A DNA stretch of 64,000 nt from Sipunculus nudus (GCA_026874595.1 CM049310.1:8310001-8374000); one strand, 5' to 3'. Positions 37,859-52,884 are shown, counted from the first letter of the stretch. Notes: a model not told the origin generated them from the letters alone. Numbers and translations: made by a program.

Positions 37859-38490
37859 AGACATTGTTGTATGCATGCAAAATCAGTCTTTTTGTTGCTG
37901 TTACTGGAATTAATCTAACTTAAGCCAGATTGTTTTATTTCTCGGTTTATGAACCTCCTTACTCAAATTTCCTTAAACTGAGAAATTGAAATCTTATCAA
38001 ATTTAAAAATTTTCACTCACACAGTTATGAAAAGGTATATTTGTACCTGCTTACACCTGCTTATATAATAGACATTGTTGTATGCATGCAAAATCAGTCT
38101 TTTTGTTGCTGTTACTGGAATTAATCTAACTTAATTAAGCCAGATTGTTTTATTTCTCGGTTTATGAACCTCCTTACTCAAATTTCCTTAAACTGAGAAA
38201 ATTGAAATCTTATCAAATTTAAAAATTTTCACTCACACAGTTATGAAAAGGTATATTTGTACCTGCTTACACCTGCTTATATAATAGACATTGTTGTATG
38301 CATGCAAAATCAGTCTTTTTGTTGCTGTTACTGGAATTAATCTAACTTAATTAAGCCAGATTGTTTTATTTCTCGGTTTATGAACCTCCTTACTCAAATT
38401 TCCTTAAACTGAGAAAATTGAAATCTTATCAAATTTAAAAATTTTCACTCACACAGTTATGAAAAGGTATATTTGTACCTCCTTACACTT
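37859..38490. repeat. Three tandem copies of a ~212-bp segment
   Basis: AGACATTGTTGTATGCATGC recurs at 37859, 38070 and 38286. Copies 2 and 3 share a 4-bp insertion near the TTAATTAAGCC site and are nearly identical, so copy 3 arose from copy 2. The segment is non-coding. Confidence 0.9.
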
Positions 38491-39041
38491 AATATAAACA
38501 GGGAATGAATGGATGAATAGAGGTTTATCAAGAAATATCAGGCCTCAGAGCCATGGTTCTACAAAAATAAACAGGGTTCTAATCTAAAGACCTGTTAGAA
38601 TTATTATTGCTGGCTTAAGATTTAAGCTGATCTTAAAGATTCCTGGGCCTTGTGTTTAATAGTTGTCACTTGGGTATGTCTATATTTAACACTGAAATGC
38701 ATGTCAATTGAACATATATGATAAGAGAACTGCAGGCCAGTTAAAAAAAAAACATTTAATAATTTTTTATCATCCTCTACTTCACCTATTCTACAAAAAA
38801 TTCATAAATAAAAAATTCAAAAAGTAAAGCCTTAAGAGCTGGATAAATATATTCACTTTCATGTGATCTGCACAAAAATAAATGAAAAAAATATATTCCC
38901 ACAAATCCAGTTTGGTCATACCTTGTGTAACCAAAAGAAATATTTTCACAATTTGCCCTTGCATGCATATATATAAATGAACTAAAATCTGAGTAATGTA
39001 TACTGATCCTTGTACTGACATGTTACAACTTTTGCATGTAC

Positions 39042-39290
39042 TAAATATATGTCACAGTGTACATGTTGAGATGAGAATTCCCAAGTCAACTAGTTGGATG
39101 GAAATTCCTATGTACTCTGGTTAACTTACATTTTACATGGGAATTCCCATCTTAGTGGTTGACATTGGAATAGTCTAATCTCAAATAGTTGAGTTTTGGA
39201 ATATTCCAAAGTACACTGGTTGAAACAGGGATATCCTGAAGTCAAAAAGTTGACTTTGGAATATCCTGAAAAACACCAATAGATTTACTG
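39042..39290 (+). repeat. Left arm of a long inverted repeat
   Basis: TAAATATATGTCACAGTG starts the arm. It then contains a series of small palindromic words such as CAACTAGTTG, GGGAATTCCC and GGAATATTCC. It matches, inverted, the arm at 46370-46617. Confidence 0.65.
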
Positions 39291-39905
39291 TAGAATATCT
39301 AGATGATTCAATTGCAAACTGGAAACTTTCCCTATTGGCAGGTGTGCAACTGCCACATGTGGAAGATGGAAGGTTTGCAATGAAATGTTTGACTTAAAAT
39401 GCATCCACAGTCTTTCTAATATAGTGGTCGTGTGACCTTGAATTTTGATCTCATGACACTGGAATCAACAGTCCTTACTTTAGTGGTGGGCCATATATAG
39501 GTCAAGTTTGAAACCAATATTTCAATCTCATCTGGTGTTATCATCTGGAAACTAATATGTGGACAGACGGCTCCTGTGACCTTGACCTTTGACCCTAAAA
39601 TCCACAAGTTCCTTCCCCTATTTGCAGGTGAGCAATATATGGAAGATGGAATGTTTGGGATGAAAAGTTTGGCTTAAAATACATCCACAATCTTTCAAAA
39701 TAAGTGGGTCCTGTGACCTTGACCTTTATAACCTCATGACCCCAAAATTAATATAGTTCTTGTGTTAGAGGTGGGCCATATATGAGTCAAGTTTGAAATC
39801 CAAATATAAATCCAAACTGGAGTTATCATCAGGAAACAAATTTGACAGACATACAGAAAGACGAACAGACAAACAAATGGATGGACATGGTGATTATTCA
39901 AGCAG
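39290..39905 (+). repeat. F6 tandem repeat, two ~280-bp units
   Basis: GGAAGATGGA with similar flanks occurs at 39361 and 39641. The units share TGTGACCTTGACCTTTGACC-like and GTGGGCCATATATAGGTCAA phrases and end in a GACAGACATACAGAAAGACG tail. Non-coding interspersed repeat with the same overall plan as F1-F3. Confidence 0.65.
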
Positions 39906-40303
39906 GGCCCTAACAAAAACACAAGGGTTCAGGACACAGATGAATCCATAGTTGCAAAACTGATAGTATCAATGTAATTTGGCAGTGTCAAGATAAAGGC
40001 AAAAATACATTAAAAATAGAAAAAAAAATACAGGAAGCTCCACCAGTCTTCAGGAACTGAAGAAACTAATCACAATCAATAAATAGATCAGGTTTTAGAA
40101 CACAAGATAAAACCACAGCTGAGATCTGATATGATTGCTATTATCTGACAAGAAAACAAGGCCTACAGGCCTAATGCGAACCTGTGCAAAGTTTAGGAGT
40201 ATGAATGGAGGTCCTAAGTCCTGCATATCTACCTTAGTCATTATGATTTCAGCAAAATGGACGTTTCTGAACTGCAAGTTTCGGACTAGGACATTTAAAA
40301 ACC

Positions 40304-42470
40304 AGAATACCGGTAGTCAACAAGCCACTCTGTGTATCCACAGAAATCAGAGTGGGACAGGTGAAGTGAGGCATGGATTAAGTGGCAAGGGGAATAGAGT
40401 GTGGTGTGTTGCATATTAGCATGGATGTCTGCAGCTTAAACGTGAATGTAGGTGGTGCCACCTGTCATAAAATCAAGAAAATTGTCCAGGATGTATAAAC
40501 CTGCAAAATTTCAGGTGGATAAGTCAAACCACTGCTGATATATGAGTGATTTTATCCCAAGGCAGATCAACTGATGGATGCTGTGCATAAGTGGTTGCAG
40601 GTGGCGCCACCAGTTTTGCCTATGATGAAGAGCTATGTGAGATCTATACACAAACAACATTTTGGCCCAATCGGTCAAACAGTTCCTGAGATATGAGCTT
40701 GGATGTCTGCAGAGTAAACGTAAATGTAGGTGGCGCCACCTGTCATAAAATGGAGAAAGCTGTCCAGGATGTATAAACCTGCAAAATTTCAGGTGGATAA
40801 GTCAAACCACTGCTGAGATATGAGTGATTTTATCCCAAGGCAGATCAATAGATGGATGCTGTGCATAAGTGGTTGCAGGTGGCGCCACCAGTTTTGCCTA
40901 TGATGAAGAGCTATGTGAGATCTATACACAAACAACATTTTGGCCCAATCGGTCGAATGGTTCACAAGATATGAGCTTGGATGTCTGCAGAGTAAACTTA
41001 AATGTAGGTGGCGCCACCTGTCATAAAATCGAGAAAGCTGTCCAGGATGTATAAACCTGCAAAATTTCAGGTGGATAAGTCAAACCACTGCTGAGATATG
41101 AGTGATTTTATCCCAAGGCAGATAAACAGATGGACGCTGTGCATAAATGGTTGCAGGTGGCACCACCAGTTTTGCCTATGATGAAGAGCTATGTGAGATC
41201 TATATACATGCAAAATTTTGGCCTAATCAGTCAAATGGTTCCCGAGATATGAGCTTGGATGTCTGCAGAGTAAATGTGAATGTAGGTGGCCCCACCTGGT
41301 ATAAAATCGACATAGCTGTCCAGGATGTATAAACCTGCAAAATTTCAGGTGGAAAGGTCAAACCACTGCTGAGATATGAGTGATTTTATCCAAAGGCAGA
41401 TGAACAGATGGACGCTGTGCATTAATGGTTGCAGGTGGCGCCACCAGTTTTGCCTATGATGAAGAGCTATGTGAGATCTATACACATGCAAAATTTTTGG
41501 CCCAATCGGTCAAACGGTTCACAAGATATGAGCTTGGATGTCGGCAGAGTAAATGCAAATGTAGGTGGCCTCACCTGTCATAAATCGAGAAAGCTGTCCA
41601 GGATGTATAAACCTGCAAAATTTCAGGTGGATAAGTCAAACCACTGCTGAAATATTAGTGATTTTATCCCAAGGCAGATGAATAGATGGACGCTGTGCAT
41701 TAATGGTTGCAGTTGGCGCCACCAGTTTTGCCTAAGATGAAGAGCTATGTGAGATCTATACACATGCAAAATTTTGGCCCAATCGGTCAAACGGTTCACA
41801 AGATATGAGCTTGGATGTCTGCAGAGTAAATGCGAATGTAGGTGGCGCCACCTGTCATAAATCGAGAAAGCTGTCCAGGATGTATAAACCTGCAAAATTT
41901 CAGGTGGATAAGTCAAACCACTGCTGAAATATTAGTGATTTTATCCCAAGGCAGATGAACAGATGGACGCTGTGCATAAGTGGTTGCAGGTGGCGCCACC
42001 AGTTTTGCCTATGATGAAGAGCTATGTAAGATCTATACACATGCAAAAGTTTGGCCCAATCAGTCAAACAGTTCCCGAGATATGAGCTTTAATGTCTGCA
42101 GAGTAAATGTGAATGTAGGTGGCGCCACCTGTCATAAAATTGAGAAAGCTGTCCAGGATGTATAAACCTGCAAAATTTCAGGTGGATAAGTCAAACCACT
42201 GCTGAGATATGAGTAATATTATCTGAAGGCAGATGACCAGATGGACCCTGTGCAAAAATGGTTGCAGGTGGCGCCACCATTTTTAGTGTATGTTATAAAG
42301 CTATCAAAGGGCTACATTGGTGCAAAATTTTTAGCCTGATTGGTGAAACTGTTCCCGAGATATGTTGGTTTATTTGTGGAAACAGATGCACAAATGGACG
42401 CTGGGCAGCAAGGAAAGGTCAGAGGTCAACCAAAAATGAGGGTGCAGCAGTTCACATGTGACCTGATGAT
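40304..42470 (+). mobile_element. F2 pearl-like element, copy 2
   Basis: The left end (GGTAGTCAACAAGCCAC) matches copy 1. Seven or more tandem units of 277-279 bp follow; GGATGTCTGCAG or an equivalent lies at 40423, 40701, 40979, 41257, 41536, 41813 and 42090. Each unit has two GGTGGCGCCACC-type sites about 130-150 bp apart. Short open frames occur only because the units lack stops in some phases; no protein is implied. The right end diverges after the 'GGTCAGAGGTCAACC' part. Confidence 0.8.
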
Positions 42471-42544
42471 AAACCGTTTCGCTTAAAATGCAAACCAAGT
42501 TTTTTAAAACAGTTGAAAGATATAGTTCCAATCATCTGGGAATT

Positions 42545-42612
42545 CTGCATCTAAACATTGTCTAGACGTCTAAACGCTGTGTCTAGACGTCTAGACACAT
42601 TGTCTAGACAGC
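42545..42612. other. Cluster of TCTAGACGTCTAGA palindromes
   Basis: Overlapping words GTCTAGACGTCTAGAC and GTCTAGAC occur four times within about 65 bp, in a stretch GC-richer than its flanks. It could extrude a hairpin or be a relic repeat. Function unknown. Confidence 0.5.
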
Positions 42613-42939
42613 CCCCAGAGCCAGGTCAGTTGCCATGGTGATAACTGGACCCCACCTGTTTGTACTTAGTGACCTCTTGACTTGGCTGCTGAAACTCAGT
42701 ATGAAGTCAAATCTGTTTTCAAATACAGAAAGCCTTTTCAACTAGCTACAATGCTTTTTAAAACTGTATTTACCAAATCTATTCTTATACTAGAATATCA
42801 GCAGAAGCTGACAAAAGCCCTCAGCCAAAAGAACAGTGTGTAGAGGTGGTAACAGTGACAAGTACTAAATATCTGTTCTCACATGGATGTATATCTGTAC
42901 ATGTCTCAGTTATAAATTTAAAATGGAGAGGTATGTACC

Positions 42940-43828
42940 ATGACTCATAAAAATCCATCAATTGTTCCTGAAAAAAAGCTTCTAAGTTTTATTCTATTAT
43001 AAGCTGTGTGACCTTGAAAAGCAGGTCAAGGTCACCCATCTTCAAAACTGACTGAGATTTTGTTGATATGCATCTTCACCAAAGAAATAAAATTCCTATT
43101 GTGAATCCTTTTAGAGATATCCGGCTCACAAGGCCAAAATTGAAAAATCCAAGAAAAATTAATTAAAAATCAGAAATTGCAGGTGGCGCCCCCAAACTTG
43201 TGCAGCAGTTACAGACTATCAGTCCCTATGATCATAGTAAGTATTGTGAAAATCCACCCAATGGTTCCTGAGAAATAAGCTTCTAAATGTTTTTTCTATA
43301 ATCAGCTCTAAAACATAGAAAAATAGGTCAAGGTCACCCATCTTCGAACTTGACCAAGATTTTGTCAATATACAGCTTCACCGAAAAAATAAAATTCCTA
43401 CGGTGAATCCTTTTAGAGATATCCCGCTCACAAGCCCAAAGTTGAAAAATCCGATAAAAATTCATTAAAAATCAGAAATTGTAGGTGGCGCCACCAAACT
43501 TTTGTAGCAGGTACAGATTATCAGTCCCAATAATCATAGTAAGTTTTGTGAAAATCCACCTAATGGTTCCTGAGTAATAAGCATCTAAGTGTTTTTCTAT
43601 AATCAGCTCTAAAATGTAGAAAAATAGGTCAAGGTCACCCATCTTCGAACTTGACCGAGATTTTGTCGATATACATCTTAACCGAGGAAATAAAAATCTG
43701 ACGGTGAATCCTTTTCAAGATATCCCGCTCACAAGGTAAAAGTTAACGGACGCCGGACGGACGGACGGACGGACAGACAGCTTGGGTGACGACAATAGCC
43801 CATCAGCCTAAGGGCTGAGGGCTAAAAA
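42940..43828 (+). mobile_element. F3 tandem-core element
   Basis: GGTCAAGGTCACCC recurs at 43026, 43327 and 43627, giving ~300-bp units. Units carry GGTGGCGCCCCC or GGTGGCGCCACC (about 43486). The array ends in GGACGGACGGACGGACAGAC and an inverted-repeat terminus CAGCCTAAGGGCTGAGGGCT. Same architecture as F1 but a different core sequence. Confidence 0.7.
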
Positions 43829-43939
43829 CTGGCAGAACCCTACCATAGAATAATTCTTGTAAAGTTTAAACCAATCATCTGAACAGTTTCATCATAAATC
43901 AGTGTATAAGCTAGAAGAGTTTAAAATTACATTTTCGCT

Positions 43940-44440
43940 TGTAAAAAACACATCAATGTAGGTGGCGCCACCAATACCTCAAAATCAGATATGACATATG
44001 TGACAAACATTGGTATTAAATTTGGTCATTATAGCTCTAGCCGTTTCTGAGATTTTAATTTTAGTGTGCTTTTTTGGACAGATGACGAAGTTCAACCTCC
44101 TGTAACTTGGCCAAAAATCTCTGAACTGGAACCATTCGAACAAACTTGAGAAAGATTGTTCCAGGGATCATTTCTGTGAAATATTGGACAATTTGGCTGG
44201 ACAGTTTTAGAGAAGAAGATTTTTAAAGGTTTTTAAGCTTTTTCTCTGTAAAATCTAAATTAATGCAGATACCCAATAATAAGCTCCAGGGCACCAAGTT
44301 TCACATGTGACGAATTCTAACATGTAATTTGGAGCTGCTAGCTCCGACAGTTTCTGACTTACAGCCATGGACGACGGAAAGCCAGCCCTGGACGGCGGAC
44401 GGCGGACGGACGACGCTGCGCCATCGCATAAGCTCACAGG
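43940..44440 (+). mobile_element. F5 single-unit relative
   Basis: One core with GGTGGCGCCACC at about 43962 and a tail of GGACGGCGGACGGCGGACGG followed by GACGCTGCGCCATCGCATAA, then GCTCACAGG. It looks like a one-unit member of the same superfamily. Non-coding. Confidence 0.5.
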
Positions 44441-44530
44441 TTCGCTTAAAATACAGGTAGCACCACCAGTCTTCTTGAATTGAAGGAAATGGTCACGATC
44501 AATAAACACACCAGGTTTCAGGACACTTAA

Positions 44531-46087
<1,557 letters not shown>

Positions 46088-46091
46088 TTAA

Positions 46092-46275
46092 GGGATCTCA
46101 CAGCTGAGAAACTGACATAACTGCCATCATTCGATGGTCTAAAAAATAGAAAAAAAAATCATTAAAAATTAGGAAAAATAGGGGTGCCACCCCCAGTTTC
46201 CAGAACTGATGAAACTAATCATGGATAATAGTCAAGGCTAGATTTATGGCTTTCAGTCAGCTGAGCTAAAAATGT
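46092..46275 (+). repeat. F4 repeat, right half
   Basis: Continues the sequence interrupted at 44526 and ends TTTCAGTCAGCTGAGCTAAA, the same terminus as F1. A diverged piece of the same family lies at 40010-40115. Confidence 0.55.
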
Positions 46276-46369
46276 ATGAGACCATACCTTCATTAGTGAA
46301 ACCGAATGTTTCACTGTTGTTATAAGGTGTACACAGATAAATCATTCAGATATTCTAAAGTAAAACAGA

Positions 46370-46617
46370 ATATTTTAGGATATTCTAAAGTCAACTGGTT
46401 GACTTTAGGATATCTCAATGTCAAACAGTGTACTTTGGAAGATTCCAAACTCAACTTAAGTTGATATTGGAATAACATTGAGATATGAATTCCCAAGTGA
46501 ACTGAATGTTAACCAGTTTACATGGGAATTCCCATCTCAACTAGTTGACTTTGGATTCCTATCTCAACTAGTTGAGTTATGAACTGGATTCCCATGTGCA
46601 CTGTGACATATATTTTA
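46370..46617 (-). repeat. Right arm of a long inverted repeat
   Basis: Ends CACTGTGACATATATTTTA, the inverse of the start of the arm at 39042. It contains the same CAACTAGTTG, GGGAATTCCC and GTTGACTTT words. Together the arms enclose about 7.1 kb of nested repeats. Confidence 0.65.
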
Positions 46618-48125
46618 AATATATTATACTCATGGGTATATCTTGAAAAAATAATGTCATGACACTGTGTCAGTGTTGATGACTTGGCCTACTGTAGATG
46701 ATTTATATTATCATGAACCTTGGGTAACGCCACTGGATACATGTCAGTATTATATCTTGAACTTTGACCTTCATTGATTTTACCACACCTAACATGCCGG
46801 AATAAACATTCAGTATTTATAGCTACCAGCCATTTCAATCATTCCAATGTGTTCTCTATATGCCTAAAACTATTGCTCATGTATTACAGGGCACCATACA
46901 ACTAACCTAATAATCTAAATCTGTTGTAAACTCATTTAAAACATCTCTCAGTACAATGACATTAATTATCTCACTCACACAACCTGTCAGTGTTCATTAA
47001 CAGTGTTATGAATGACAAATTGTAAATAACAGCCAGATGTAAAGGGAATATATAATTTATTTCTTCTTTTCCACATTAACAAGTGGACTGCCAATGTGTA
47101 ACTGAAAATTGAACAAAAAATACAGTACATTGAATGCTGTTCTATTTATATAGCTATTTTCATATATGTTTATATTTTGGTCAAATAATTAGAACTATTT
47201 TGCTTCAGCAGTCCTGTGAAATACTGTTATTTGTTTGTATTTATTTTTGTGTATTTCTGTGTCTCAACAATTCTTATTTTATAGGATTACAAAAAATATG
47301 ATGTTTGTTTTCACTATTTTAAAGTAGTTATCGTGATAAAATGCATGTGAGAAAGTGTGTGTTTCTGTGTGTGTCATAACAGAATGCAAAGAATACAAGA
47401 AATAGGAAAACAATATATAAAATAAATATTAATATAATATCATATAATTAAATATAATATATGATATATATTCATATATAATATAAAAATAATATAATAT
47501 ATAATAAATATTAAGCTAAGAAAAATTTCACAAAATTAAGAAAGAAACACTGAAAAATCAAGACAGAATGATTATTTTCCAAACTATACATCATTTAGTA
47601 ATGCGAATGGTTATGTGTTTACAAACATTACTTCTGCACATGCTGGGTAAATAAAATATTACAAGGCTATAGTGTAACAAAGGTGATCCATATTTAACTT
47701 TTACTTCACAGAATGAAATTTTTTTTCAATTCATTGTAAGAAGTAGGAGAAAATTATTTTGTGCAAATCAACAGAAAATGTTACTTTTTCTTCTTTTGAT
47801 CAATGCATTAAGTGTTCCTGTCTTTTAGCAGCTGTGTCAAATACTACTGAAATTTGTATATAACTGTGATTTCTTGATTTTCTTTTATAGGTTTTACTGC
47901 GTAGCTAGGGTAAGAGAGAACTCTCTGTCTCCCTGCTCCCAGATACATAAATAGAAATGTAAGTAAATGCATTATTAACTACTGTATCTTACTGCATTAT
48001 TGTATGTTTTCTTATCATTATTTTATTATTATTTTTATTATTATTGCATTAATGTATAATTATAAAACATCATAAAAGCAAGAAAGAAATAAAAAAAATA
48101 AAGAAAAAGAAAAAACAATCCATAA
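46618..48125. other. Intron sequence
   Basis: AT-rich with an imperfect AT/AATAT tract at 47420-47515. No supported exon and no recognised repeat. Confidence 0.5.
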
Positions 48126-50363
48126 ACAAGTGACCCAGGGGTCATGACGCTCAGCTGACCAGGAAGACATTGACAAAAGTAATTTTATCATCTGAATGTC
48201 AAATTTGAATGAAATACTTTTTCCAAACTTGACCTTTTGTATAAAATCATCCAATATTCATTGGGGTACTATGGAGCTCTGTAGCATGAAGGAAATGGGT
48301 AACAGACACATATTTTCAAGGTTTACAAGATGACTTTTCAGGGGTCTCCCAGCATGTCAAAAAATAAAATTCTAGGTCCAGTTATTATGATTTGTGCCCT
48401 GTTAACAGATGACCAAATGTTTATTCTGGGGGGTATTTCAAAGCCGCATAGGATGAAGGATATGGGTAACAGAGATGTAATTTCAGGTGCACAAGGAGAC
48501 TTTTCAGGGGCCTCCCAGCATATCAAGAAAGGAGATTCTAGGTCAAGTCATTATAATTTGTGCTCTGTTAACAGATGACCAAATCTTTATTCTGGGGAGT
48601 ACTTCGGAGCCCCATAGCATGAAGGATATGGGTAACAGAGACCTAATTTCAGATTTCCAAAGAGACTTTCCAAAGGCCTCCCTGCATGTCAAGAAAGAAG
48701 ATTCTAGGTCCAGTCATTATGATTTGTGCCCTGTTAATATATGACCAAATCTTTATTCTGGGGTACTTCAGAGCCCCATAGCTCACAGAATATGGTTAAC
48801 AGGGACCTTATTTCGGTTTCCATGTAGACCTTTTATGGGCTTCCCTTGAGGTGAGGACGGAAGATTCTAGGTCCAGTCATTATGATTTGTGCCCTGTTTA
48901 CAGATGACCAAATGTTTAAAGATCACAAAAGTAGAGCAAAAAAAATCGTAAAAAATAAAAAAAATATAGGTGGCGCCACCAATCTCCAGAAATTGATGAA
49001 ACACTCCATGATCAATATCCATGCAAAGAATCATGGTGATTAATGCATTAGTTGTTCAGATACTTGAGCTTTTGTATTAAATTTTGCATTATTCTGGGGG
49101 GTACTTCAGAACCCCATAGCTCGAAGAATATAGGTCACAGTGACCTTATTTCAGGTTTTCAAGGAGAATTTCCATAGACCTCCCAGGATGTCAAGTAAGA
49201 AGATTCCAGGTCTAGCAGTTACGATTTGTGCCCTGTTAACAGACAGACGCCTGGATGGCCGGACGGACGACGGACAAAAGGTGATCCCTATAGCTCAGAT
49301 GACTTTCAGTCAGCTGAGCTAAAAATTGAAAAAATACAGGTGGCGCCACCAGAATGCAGAAACTGATGAAACATTTCATGATCAATATCCATGCAAAGAA
49401 TCATGGTGATCAATATAATAATTGTTCAGATACTTGAGCTTTTGTATCAAATTTTCCATTATTCTGGGGGGTACTTCTGAGCCCCATAGCTCAGAGGTTA
49501 TGGGTAACAGAGACCTAATTTCAAGTTTTTAAGGAGACTTTTCATGGGCCTCTCAGCATGTTAAGAGAGAAGATTCTAGGTCGAGTTGTTACGATTTGTG
49601 CCATGTTAACAGATGACCGCATCTTATGAGGTCTCAAAAATAGAGAAAAAAATTCGTAAAAATAAAAAAAAATACAGGTGGCGCCACCATACTGCAGAAA
49701 CTGATGACACATTCCATGATCAATATCCATGCAAAGAATCATGGTGATCACTGCAATAGTTGTTTAGATACTTGAGCTTTTGTATCGAATTTTCCATTAT
49801 TCTGGGGGGTACTTCAGAGCCCCATAGCTCAAAGGTTATGGGTAACAGAGACCTAATTTCAGGTTTCCAAAGAGACTTTTTATGGGCCTCCCTGCATGTC
49901 AAGAGAGAAGATTCTAGGTGTAGTCGTTACGATTTGTGCCCTGTTAATAGATGGCCGCATCTTAAGAGGTCTCAAAAATAGAGAAATATATTGGTAAAAA
50001 TCGAAAAAATACAGGTGGCGCCACCAGTCTGCAGAAACTGATGAAACACTCCATGATCAATATCCATGCAAAAAATCATGATGATCAATGCATTAGTTGT
50101 TCAGATACTTGAGCTTTTGTATCAAATTTTCCATTATTCTGGGGGGTACTTCAGAACCCCATAGCTCAAAGAATATAGGTCACAGTGACCTAATTTCAGG
50201 TTTACAAGGAGAATTTCCATAGACCTCCCAGGATGTCAAGTAAGAAGATTCCAGTTCTAGCGGTTACGATTTGTGCCCTGTTAACGGACAGACGCCCGGA
50301 CGGACGACGGACAAAAGGTGATCCCTATAGCTCAGATGACTTACAGTCAGCTGAGCTAAAAAT
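48126..50363 (+). mobile_element. F1 pearl-like element, copy 2 (two fused arrays)
   Basis: Starts ACAAGTGACCCAGGGGTCAT with GCTCAGCTGA and ends CAGTCAGCTGAGCTAAAAAT. A complete tail (tetranucleotide tract plus CAGTCAGCTGAGCT) also occurs inside, at about 49245-49325. After it the array resumes with further units and then a second tail. The core units share the F1 phrases (GTAACAGAGACCTAATTTC, TTTGTGCCCTGTTAACAGAT), and GGTGGCGCCACC lies at about 48969, 49339, 49676 and 50015. Non-coding. Confidence 0.8.
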
Positions 50364-50846
50364 CAGTAAAAATACTAAATTTATGCCAGTGTGCTAAATA
50401 TTATGCATCAGGACAAAAAGCCATCAATCAAAGGGGAAATTAATGTTTATAATGTACTCAGCAGTAATACATGCACAGCAAGCTAATGTATTTAAACAAC
50501 CATATCCGGACAGCATTGACGAGAGATGATTAAGCAAAGCTAGCAGGATCCCTGAGTGTGCCACGCTGTAAAACACTGGTACCGTTATTGTCACTTAGTC
50601 AACATGGTGATGTTTATGTCACCCTCTCCCTATATAACTTGGTAAACATCACTTGGATGTGTAGACAAACAAGACATGCTCCAGCTTAACTTGTCTGACA
50701 TCTGCTAATATTATTCCTCCCTCACTGGATGAATGGAGTATACCTTGATAGTCAAAGGTTCTTTTGATCTTACATGGTGTGTATTTGCCTTAGAGCCTCT
50801 ATCACTGCAGGCTTCAATGTACAGCAAACAACCATATGAATACTGA

Positions 50847-50894
<48 letters not shown>

Positions 50895-52040
50895 CCATAC
50901 ATATATAAATATACAAATAAATATGTTATTGAAATGTTTTCAGTAAAATATACAGGGTTTATTAAGAATAATATAGAACATGCTAGTTTGTATTTCTTCA
51001 TATAATTCATGTAAGAACTATAGAAAATTATACAAATCCCTCTCTGAGCCATTGATAAATGTATGGATTTTTGTCAGAGCCATCAATAAAATTGCCCATA
51101 CATCAGGCCCATAGCTTTCTCCTTTGATGAATAAATGTTTGAATGACATGAATGTTTATATAGTGCAGAAAATATTATTGTTAAAATTTCTTATTACTAA
51201 TTTGTCTTCAGGGATATGAGAAAAAAATATACAATTATGAATTGTCATGAGAAGAATGATAAATACTGAATCATGTTAAATGTAGAAGCTTCTTGATATT
51301 TTAGATCATATATTACAACCAATCCCTGACAATTACGGGTGACATAGAAAGTATTACTAGTAACAACAAAAAATTGTCTCTTTTTGACCCAAAGCACCTA
51401 AAGTAAGACCTAATTATAGACTTCAATCTATTTACACCCTGTACTGATATCCCTCAAGTATCAGATTTAAAATAAGGCAGGTAATATCAAGAGTGAGTAG
51501 TCATCTATTATCATGACAATAAGGTCTACGGGGACACTTACCATGGAGGGCACACTCTCAATATGCTAAACAGGAATCACTGTTGAGTTTAGAACACTTC
51601 ACGCACACTTTTGTGAACTCATAACAAGTAAAAATGTCACCAGATATAGAATATATAATTTGATGAACATAAAAGGTAAAACAAAAATATGTGTGTTTAG
51701 CACTCTCAGGAGCTACTTCTGTAGTAGCCCCACTGAACCGTATTTGGTAGGCATCTATATAATACAGACAATACAATACACATCATACTCACACTAAAGG
51801 AATGCACTTTGTATCCATAAAATTATCAACCACTCTAATTATGAATTTAAGGCTCTTTACAAACCCTGTGTTCAAAACTTCAATCAGGACAATGAGGTTT
51901 TTTAATATTCTACAGAGATATTGAAAACAAGTGGAGCCTGAGCCTCTGCATTTAAGTACTGAAAAATTTGCAAGTACGGTAACAAGCATGCTGTCTCCAA
52001 TGAATTTACAGTTTCATACGTATTTGTAAGTTTGTTATAC
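50364..52040. other. Intron sequence
   Basis: No supported exon. It contains an (AT)n tract at about 50850-50892. Otherwise featureless AT-rich sequence. Confidence 0.5.
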
Positions 52041-52041
52041 A

Positions 52042-52255
52042 GTCCCGGCAGATGAGTGGTTAGCTGGTCCATCTACTGGTCCAGTTAACTGGGAGGTGTA
52101 GGTTTGAACCTGACTTTGACAGGTACCTTTCAATGCCAGACTTTCTCCCAAGTCTGAAATAATTGGGAAGATATCAGGGAGCTCTGCATGCTTTATGGTA
52201 CTGGGATGGCCTCAACTTTATCACAGCCCTGGAATGATATGCTGTTTGGGGACAA
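52042..52255 (+). mobile_element. tRNA-derived SINE
   Basis: A polymerase III A-box-like word TGGTTAGCTGG (52057-52067) and a B-box GGTTTGAACCT (52101-52111) sit 34 bp apart, the usual spacing in a tRNA-like head. The fold is not a functional tRNA: the acceptor stem does not pair well and no anticodon arm is clear. The body continues for about 140 bp until the F2 copy begins. Confidence 0.55.
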
Positions 52256-52884
52256 GTGACTACGTGTATCCACCAAAATCAGAGTTGGACCGGTGAAGTG
52301 AGGCATGGATTGTGTGGCAAGGGGTAATAGAGTGAGATGTGTTGCATATTAGCATGGATGTCTGCCATGTAACCACGTTTATAGGTGGTGCCACCTGTTT
52401 TTTGGTGTCAGGTGGGTAAGTCAAACCACTGCTGAGATATGGGTGATTTTTACTCTAACCAGATGAACAGATGGACACCATGCAAAAATGACAGTAAATT
52501 GAGCCACCAAATTTGTATAAACTGTAGAGCTATGTAAGATCCATACTCATGCAAAGTTTCAGGCCAATACGTCCCTGAGATATCAGTATGGATGTCTGCA
52601 GCATAAACATTAATGTAGGTGGCGCCACCTGCCACAAAATTGAAAAAGCTATCCAAGATGTATACACATACAAAATTTAAGCAGATAATTAAATCACTGG
52701 TGAGATATGAGTGATTTTATCCCACGGCAGACAAAGAGAACGCAATGCAAAAATGGTTACAGGTGGTGTCACCAGTTTTGCGTATGATAAAGAGCTATGT
52801 GAGATCTATACACATGCAAAACTTCACACTGATATGTTTTACCAGTCCTGAGATATTAGTATGGATGTCTGCAGCGTAAACATA

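Noticed and set aside
40869-42461. Several short open frames of 60-75 codons with similar sequence
   Set aside because: They are the same phase of the 278-bp F2 repeat unit read repeatedly; no start context, no conserved protein-like pattern.
52042-52115. A functional tRNA gene
   Set aside because: A and B boxes are present but the acceptor and anticodon stems do not form a proper cloverleaf; a SINE head fits better.
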